DNA of 64,000 nucleotides, from the NCBI GenBank assembly GCA_934491515.1, contig CAKSTF010000001.1, positions 62,001 to 126,000 on the forward strand, in the 5' to 3' direction. Under the pieces are notes generated by a model that saw nothing but the letters and a program-made list of their open reading frames with translations, was not told where the DNA came from and ran no database searches. This stretch comes from an uncultured Eubacteriales bacterium. Lineage in GTDB: Bacteria > Bacillota > Clostridia > Oscillospirales > Acutalibacteraceae. A program made the translations under genes and the position numbers. Below, one piece after another: positions 59,308-64,000 of this stretch; positions within the stretch are counted from its first letter, which is position 1; every line of letters begins with the position of its first letter.

Positions 59308-59354
59308 GGAAATCCCTCCTTTTTTATTTTTATAAGTCCGAAAAATCAATCGGG

Positions 59355-60536
59355 TTATTTCGCCTTTTTCGCCGTTATGTCTCTTATCGCGCGGCGCGAA
59401 ATATCGGCATAGGAAAATACCTTTTTACCCTTTTCTTCCGCCACGGTTTTCATTTCTTTATAAAGTTCGGGGTCTGCAAGCAGGCGCTCTATTTCCTCTT
59501 TTATCTCTTCGGCGCTGTCGCGGGTCAGGAACTTCACGTTTCCGTCCAAATCCACGTGGGTGGTGCCGTGCCATTTTTTACACAGCATGGGCACGCCCTG
59601 CGCGGTAACCTGTTCCCAGAAAACCGAATGTCTGCCCGGGAAAACCACCAGATCGGCTGCGGCAAAGTATTCGTAAGAATCTTTTGCGTGCACCCAACCG
59701 ATATATTGTATCTTTTTGCCGTCGCAAAGGTCGTTTACACGCTTCTTCAGTTCCGGCGCTACCGAGCCGAAAACGATAAGTTTTAACTTTTCGTTCTTTA
59801 TTTCCGCCACTGCCTGCATTAAAAGCAGGGTTTCTGTTTTAAAAGCGTCTATCTTGCCGCCGGTCATAACAAGAAAATCATCCGGTGCAATACCGTATTT
59901 TTCGCGTATTTTTTTCCGCGCGCCCGAATTTTCGGCAGCGGTTACAAGTTCGTCGTCGCCGCCCATTACAAGAAGTTCCGTTTTTTCGGCAGGCACGTGG
60001 TACACGTTTTGCAAAAACTCCACGCGTGCGGGCAGAACGCCGTAAAAACGAATAGCCCTATCTTTAAGTTTTAAAACGTAATGCCGCCATATAATATCGT
60101 GCAGTATATGCTTTGAAAGCCAGTTTGTGGCGCTGTTTGAAAAATCTATGTGGCTGTCGGCATAAAGTTCCACCTGCGGATTTTTCTTTAAATATTTCAT
60201 CAAAACCGCCGTGTCGCTTGTTTGGGGATTGTGGAAAAACACAACATCGGGCGATATTTTTTCAAGTTCCTCATAAAAGCCCTTCATACTGCGCAGTTTG
60301 CGGCGCACCTTAAACGGTTTTCTGAAAGGCAGCCTTGTAACCTTTACTCCGCATTCGTTCACATACCTTTGGGGTGCCGGCAGAAAAACGGTGTTGCCGT
60401 CCTCATCGTAAGCGCAGGGCGAGGCGATAACGTAAACATCCAGTCCGTCCTTTTTCATATACTTTGCTATCAGGTTGTCCTGATAGGAAAAGCCGTCGGT
60501 ATACTCGCCGCTGGTGCATATATGAAGTATCTTCAT
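59355..60536 (-). CDS. GT4-like glycosyltransferase
   Basis: A 393-residue GT-B glycosyltransferase. N-terminal MKILHICTSGEYTDGFSYQD, middle SPDVVFFHNPQTSD, and C-terminal IGWVHAKDSYEYFAAADLVV with FPGRHSVFWEQVTAQGVP are typical of the family. It overlaps the licD start region by four bases in the upstream direction. Role: one transfer step in the repeat unit. Confidence 0.87.
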   Translation of the reverse strand: MKILHICTSGEYTDGFSYQDNLIAKYMKKDGLDVYVIASPCAYDEDGNTVFLPAPQRYVNECGVKVTRLPFRKPFKVRRKLRSMKGFYEELEKISPDVVFFHNPQTSDTAVLMKYLKKNPQVELYADSHIDFSNSATNWLSKHILHDIIWRHYVLKLKDRAIRFYGVLPARVEFLQNVYHVPAEKTELLVMGGDDELVTAAENSGARKKIREKYGIAPDDFLVMTGGKIDAFKTETLLLMQAVAEIKNEKLKLIVFGSVAPELKKRVNDLCDGKKIQYIGWVHAKDSYEYFAAADLVVFPGRHSVFWEQVTAQGVPMLCKKWHGTTHVDLDGNVKFLTRDSAEEIKEEIERLLADPELYKEMKTVAEEKGKKVFSYADISRRAIRDITAKKAK

Positions 60537-61429
60537 TTGTTTTCCTCTTTTTCCTTAAAAGATTTAAGATATTCGGTGTAATCGCGCTTTGTATCAAAAA
60601 CAAGCGGAAAATGGGTCATAACCCGTTGGTTTTCCGGCGGCAGTTTCATATAATCGCCGTACCATAACGTAAGCAATTCGTCCGTGTGTCCGCTGCACAT
60701 AAATTTTTTTCCCTCAAACTCTATATCGTAAAAGTCGCCGTACCATTTCACGGGGAAGGGCAGCATATCGGACGGGGTGTTTATAAGCACGCCGCCGTCG
60801 CATATAACCTGTTCGCAGCGTGTGGGCTTACCGTTATATTTCTTTATAAAATGCGTTTCTATCCTGTCCGCCGCATTCTTCGGTATTATTTTTGAAAAAA
60901 GCCAAAGCGCCGCTTTTAAAGCCTTGCCGTAACGGCTGCCCACGGCACGGAAAAGTATCGGATTGCGCGACATTCGCACCGGAGTGTTAAGTATTATGAA
61001 AAAATACTGCACCGCCCTTTTAAAGCGGTTGTCCGCAATGTGGTCAAGCGGCTGTATATCAATATAAAGCCCCAGATGAAACCCCGCGTTTTTCCAATCT
61101 TCATATATCATCGCGGTGTTGTTTTTGCGAAGTCTGCCCACATTGTACCAATAGTTTTTATCGCTTTCTTTGGTCTGGAAAAAGAAGCCCTCTTTAAGTT
61201 CCGTTTTGCAAAGTTCGCAAAAGCGGTCGTAATCGGAGCGTTCCATAATAACGTCTACATCGTCGTCCCACGGTATAAAACCGCCGTGGCGCACGGCGCC
61301 GAGCATCGTTCCCCACGCAAGCGAATATTTAAGGCCGTGTTCGCGGCATATCCTGTCAAATTCGCAAAGAATTTCAAGAAGCACGCCGTGCAATTCCTTA
61401 AGGTCAAAATTGCCGCTTTTCTCACTCAT
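60533..61429 (-). CDS. licD: LicD family phosphocholine transferase
   Basis: A 298-residue LicD/FKRP-family protein that transfers phosphocholine or a similar group from a CDP-linked donor to a sugar. The signature is intact: GLKYSLAWGTMLGAVRHGGF, PWDDDVDVIMERSDYDRF, where the Asp residues bind metal, and a Cys-rich late segment. It fits the LicC-like gene in the same run. It overlaps the epimerase gene by eight bases. Confidence 0.92.
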   Translation of the reverse strand: MSEKSGNFDLKELHGVLLEILCEFDRICREHGLKYSLAWGTMLGAVRHGGFIPWDDDVDVIMERSDYDRFCELCKTELKEGFFFQTKESDKNYWYNVGRLRKNNTAMIYEDWKNAGFHLGLYIDIQPLDHIADNRFKRAVQYFFIILNTPVRMSRNPILFRAVGSRYGKALKAALWLFSKIIPKNAADRIETHFIKKYNGKPTRCEQVICDGGVLINTPSDMLPFPVKWYGDFYDIEFEGKKFMCSGHTDELLTLWYGDYMKLPPENQRVMTHFPLVFDTKRDYTEYLKSFKEKEENK

Positions 61430-62267
61430 CTTTTTTGTCCGCCGCGTTTTTCATAATAAGGTCTATCTTTCGGCTGTCGCCCCAAACCGCCTTGCAGTCG
61501 TACGGTCTGTCGGGGAAAGCGCCGTAATCAAGTTTTATTTTGTAGCCGTTTTCCTTTATAAAACGCTCCACCCGCGCACCGAGCGCCTCCGGTTCGCCAG
61601 AGCAGATGTTTATTATTCCGTCAACCCCGTCCTGCATGGCAGCCGCCGCTGTAAGACGGCAGAAATCGTCATAATCAAGAAAATCATACTGGTTCTTGCC
61701 GCTTGTAAAGGGGAATTTTTCTTTTCCGTTTTGCTGCGCTTCGTATATTTTTGAAAACACCGAACAGCCGAACTGCGGATTACCCACTATATAGTAACCG
61801 CGCAGCCACTGGAAAACCACGCCGTTTTTTTGGCAGATAAGTTTTGCCGCCTGCCTTAAGGCATTTTTTGCAATTCCGTAAAAGTTTGCCGGATTGCAGG
61901 GGGTATCCTCTCTTATGCTGCCCTCGAACACGCCGATTTCGTGCATAGAGCCCATTGTGCATATTCTTTTCACGCCGTTTTCGGCGCAGTATTCTATAAA
62001 TTCCGTGTGGCGAGGCAGGTCGCCTATATGTGTTTCGGCATTATGGTTAAAACCGTTGCGCCACGCAAGATGCAGCACCGCATCGGGCACACCGGTCTTT
62101 TTAAAAAGGTCTTTTTCGGCAAAAAGGTCAAGCGTGTAAATATCCGCACGGCGATCGGTATGGTCGGTGTTTATATCCACCGCCGCAACTTCGGCGCCTG
62201 CGTCAAGCAGCGCCTTTACCGAACCGCAGCCTAAATATCCGCCTGCTCCCGTAACTAAAATCCTCAA
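61422..62267 (-). CDS. NAD-dependent epimerase/dehydratase
   Basis: A 281-residue extended short-chain dehydrogenase with the nucleotide motif VTGAGGYLGCGSV and the YxxxK active site in FYGIAKNAL. It is shorter than the epimerase at 46371 and not closely alike, so it may act on a different nucleotide sugar, for example as a reductase or 4-epimerase. Start ATG 62267 with GGGAGG upstream. Confidence 0.85.
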   Translation of the reverse strand: MRILVTGAGGYLGCGSVKALLDAGAEVAAVDINTDHTDRRADIYTLDLFAEKDLFKKTGVPDAVLHLAWRNGFNHNAETHIGDLPRHTEFIEYCAENGVKRICTMGSMHEIGVFEGSIREDTPCNPANFYGIAKNALRQAAKLICQKNGVVFQWLRGYYIVGNPQFGCSVFSKIYEAQQNGKEKFPFTSGKNQYDFLDYDDFCRLTAAAAMQDGVDGIINICSGEPEALGARVERFIKENGYKIKLDYGAFPDRPYDCKAVWGDSRKIDLIMKNAADKKDE

Positions 62268-62301
62268 AATGCCGCCTCCCGAAAAATGTATTTTTAAAAA
62301 A

Positions 62302-63276
62302 TTACAGGGTTATCTTTAAAAGATTTTCAAGCCAGCTTTTAAGCGAGTATTTGTTCGTGTCAAAGCCGGTCTCCTCGTATTCTCCGTTTAAAAACGATAT
62401 ATCAAAACAGGGGTTCTGCCTGTCCGCAACGTAAATGTTGCGGCTGTCGTAAAAATCGTAATTTACTATATCCGCATTGGTGGTAACAAGTTTTTTCTTG
62501 GCGCCGACCGTCTCCATAGTGCGCATGGTAAGTCCCGTTTGAAGTGGGTGCTGTATATCAAGAATACAGCGGCTTTTGCGAAATATTTCGCTTGACTGCG
62601 CGGCGGAAATCTTATCAAACTCAAAATCGGTTATCTTGGTATCCCTGTATTCGGGTTTTGTAAGTTTATAAAACCTGTAAACGAATTTGCTTTGCAGATA
62701 GCAGTAAAACTTATACGTTTTACCGTTTTCGTCGCACATTTTCTTTATCTGTTTTATTATTTTGTACCTGTCCGAATGGCAGGTGCCGACAAACGATATA
62801 TCGTAACAAAGGGGTTCCGCACTTTTGCAATTTTCGCTTGCGTACTCTTTTCTGAAGTAAAGCGGCAGAAATTCCATACCGTATTTCTGCGCGTCCGTTC
62901 TGTCAAAGGTAACCTTGCGGTCGTACTCGCACAAATAATGTTCTATACCCTTAAGATTTCTCACAGAATCGTCAAGATACAAACAGCACTGTATTTGAGG
63001 GTTTCTTTTCTTTAAAATTTGCGTAACAAATTGCGGGACCCTGTCGTTCGTCAGCATAACGTCGTAATCATAGGTTAAATTTTTAAGTATTTTTTTATGA
63101 TAACGGTTTGTAAAGCCCGTTACCGCCCACGGTATGAACTTGTAAAAAGCGCGCCCGAACGCCGAACGGAAAGCACGCGGATTATAGTATTCCACCGTGT
63201 GCCCCGCCGCTTCAAGCACGGCCTGCATTTCTTTTTCATAGCCGAAAAACGGCGTGTAATACAATAAGATTTTCAT
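62302..63276 (-). CDS. CgeB-like glycosyltransferase
   Basis: A 324-residue protein starting MKILLYYTPFFGYEKEM at ATG 63276. It shows the CgeB/spore-type glycosyltransferase pattern: DYDVMLTNDRVPQ, a mid ISFVGTCHSDRYKII, and C-terminal ILDIQHPLQTGLTMRTMETV with the GLTMRT element. Its role is inferred to be a further sugar transfer. It begins just after the stop of the upstream ATP-grasp gene. Confidence 0.82.
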   Translation of the reverse strand: MKILLYYTPFFGYEKEMQAVLEAAGHTVEYYNPRAFRSAFGRAFYKFIPWAVTGFTNRYHKKILKNLTYDYDVMLTNDRVPQFVTQILKKRNPQIQCCLYLDDSVRNLKGIEHYLCEYDRKVTFDRTDAQKYGMEFLPLYFRKEYASENCKSAEPLCYDISFVGTCHSDRYKIIKQIKKMCDENGKTYKFYCYLQSKFVYRFYKLTKPEYRDTKITDFEFDKISAAQSSEIFRKSRCILDIQHPLQTGLTMRTMETVGAKKKLVTTNADIVNYDFYDSRNIYVADRQNPCFDISFLNGEYEETGFDTNKYSLKSWLENLLKITL

Positions 63277-63285
63277 TTTCACCAA

Positions 63286-64000
63286 CTATTCCATTGTTAC
63301 TTTTATTAAAGAAAGCGCCGTCTCGCAAACCTTTACCGCTTCGGCGGCGGTTTCTCCGTCTGCTATTACAAATCCCATTCTTGCGGCGGAACTGTCAATT
63401 TCGGTAATTTGCTGTCCTATTCCGTGCGGAAAACTTATCTGTTTTACCCCCTGCACGGCAGAGGCAGCCGTTACACCGTCAATTCCCTTAACAACGCCGG
63501 GCGTTTGGTGCAAATATCTTATTGCGCTGCCTTTATTGAATTTTGGGGTTAAATCCGGCGTTTCGCCGAGCGCAGTTTTGATAATACACTCGACCATATC
63601 AACACCGGTGGAAAGCGGTACCAAATGCGTTGTTATACAGTCGCCGCCCAAACGCGCGCCGATTTCAACTATTTTAGGGCCTTCTTCGGTTACGATTATC
63701 TCGGTATGAGAAGGTCCCGAGGTGATACCGATTGCCTTGTTTGCCGCTATCGCGGTTTGTTTTATCTTTTCGGCAACATTCAAAGGCAGGCGCGTGGGCT
63801 GGCTATGCCCCATTTCAACAAAATGCGGCGCGCCGGTCGTAAGTTTATCGGTTATCTGAATTACGCGGCACACCCCATCCGCCGTCATTGTTTCAACGCT
63901 TACTTCGGGACCGCGCATAAATTCTTCGACAAGCACATTGCCGTTTCTTGAAAATTCTTTGCCGTAAAAATAAGCCGCGTTAATTTTTTCTTTGCTGCTG
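63286..64000 (-). CDS. ATP-grasp carboxylate-amine ligase (N-terminus beyond window)
   Basis: The last 238 residues or so of an ATP-grasp enzyme that runs off the right edge. The visible part covers the ATP-binding lid and catalytic end: VLVEEFMRGPEVSVETMT, then GPSHTEIIVTEEGPKIVEIG with ARLGGDCITTHLVPLSTGVD, cited in parts as EIGARLGGD. The pattern resembles the PurK/BL00235/carboxylate-amine ligase branch. It is the first gene of the glycan run in this window, 9 bases from the CgeB-like gene. It is a third candidate amide-forming enzyme in the cluster. Confidence 0.85.
   Translation of the reverse strand, partial: SSKEKINAAYFYGKEFSRNGNVLVEEFMRGPEVSVETMTADGVCRVIQITDKLTTGAPHFVEMGHSQPTRLPLNVAEKIKQTAIAANKAIGITSGPSHTEIIVTEEGPKIVEIGARLGGDCITTHLVPLSTGVDMVECIIKTALGETPDLTPKFNKGSAIRYLHQTPGVVKGIDGVTAASAVQGVKQISFPHGIGQQITEIDSSAARMGFVIADGETAAEAVKVCETALSLIKVTME

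Overview
The window looks like chromosomal DNA from an anaerobic member of the class Clostridia (Bacillota), probably an uncultured gut-type organism. The basis is gene content: a 2[4Fe-4S] ferredoxin, flavodiiron protein FprA, DegV, RicT/PSP1, a SpoVT/AbrB protein, YwiB/DUF1934, the rpmH-rnpA-yidD-yidC-jag block, low-to-mid GC by eye, AGGAGG-type ribosome sites, frequent TTG/GTG starts, and sigma-A promoters with 16-18 nt spacers. I cannot name a genus. No insertion sequence, phage, CRISPR array or rRNA operon is visible.

Layout. 1-6.5 kb: a minus-strand run DUF1934-argS-pncB-lipoprotein-lon; lon runs off the left edge. 6.8-13.1 kb: an accessory patch with two LysR regulators, a MATE-pump pseudogene, a TAXI-type TRAP transporter and a GNAT acetyltransferase. 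The transporter and the second lysR share a palindromic divergent promoter. 13.2-36.4 kb: mostly housekeeping genes. These are an EF-G paralogue, tRNA-Met and tRNA-Glu, rluA, radC, ferredoxin, prfC-trpS-holB-ricT, rsmA, ddh, proS, an XRE membrane regulator, degV, pduL-hemW-phosphatase-ung-abrB, fprA, and an operon of three small unknown proteins. 36.4-41.2 kb: a non-coding stretch with an inverted pair of DnaA-box-like motifs, a membrane-anchored CE2-like esterase, then rpmH-rnpA-yidD-yidC-jag, which in most Firmicutes lies beside dnaA. Here dnaA is absent and a tRNA-Ala occupies that side. 41.3-45.1 kb: a secreted lectin/caspase-fold peptidase, a strong candidate for an independent structured RNA of about 140-175 nt, and a small membrane protein.

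45.2-64 kb: an almost unbroken minus-strand cell-surface glycan cluster running off the right edge. It contains UDP-glucose dehydrogenase, a UDP-glucuronate 4-epimerase-like protein, an HTH-LicC-like nucleotidyltransferase, LicD, an APC permease, a flippase, an O-antigen-polymerase-like protein, three glycosyltransferases, an acyltransferase, and three carboxylate-activating enzymes: a TupA-like ATP-grasp, a second ATP-grasp, and an asparagine-synthetase-like protein without the glutaminase cysteine. Together these suggest, by inference, a lipid-linked uronic-acid-containing polymer whose carboxyls may be amidated or aminoacylated and which carries phosphocholine-like substituents. Two decayed gene fragments lie inside the cluster.

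The items most worth follow-up are the candidate RNA at about 43.98-44.16 kb, the uronate/amide-ligase glycan cluster, the 32-bp palindromic divergent promoter at 11.6 kb, the lectin-peptidase, and the displaced rpmH block with its nearby DnaA-box-like inverted repeat.
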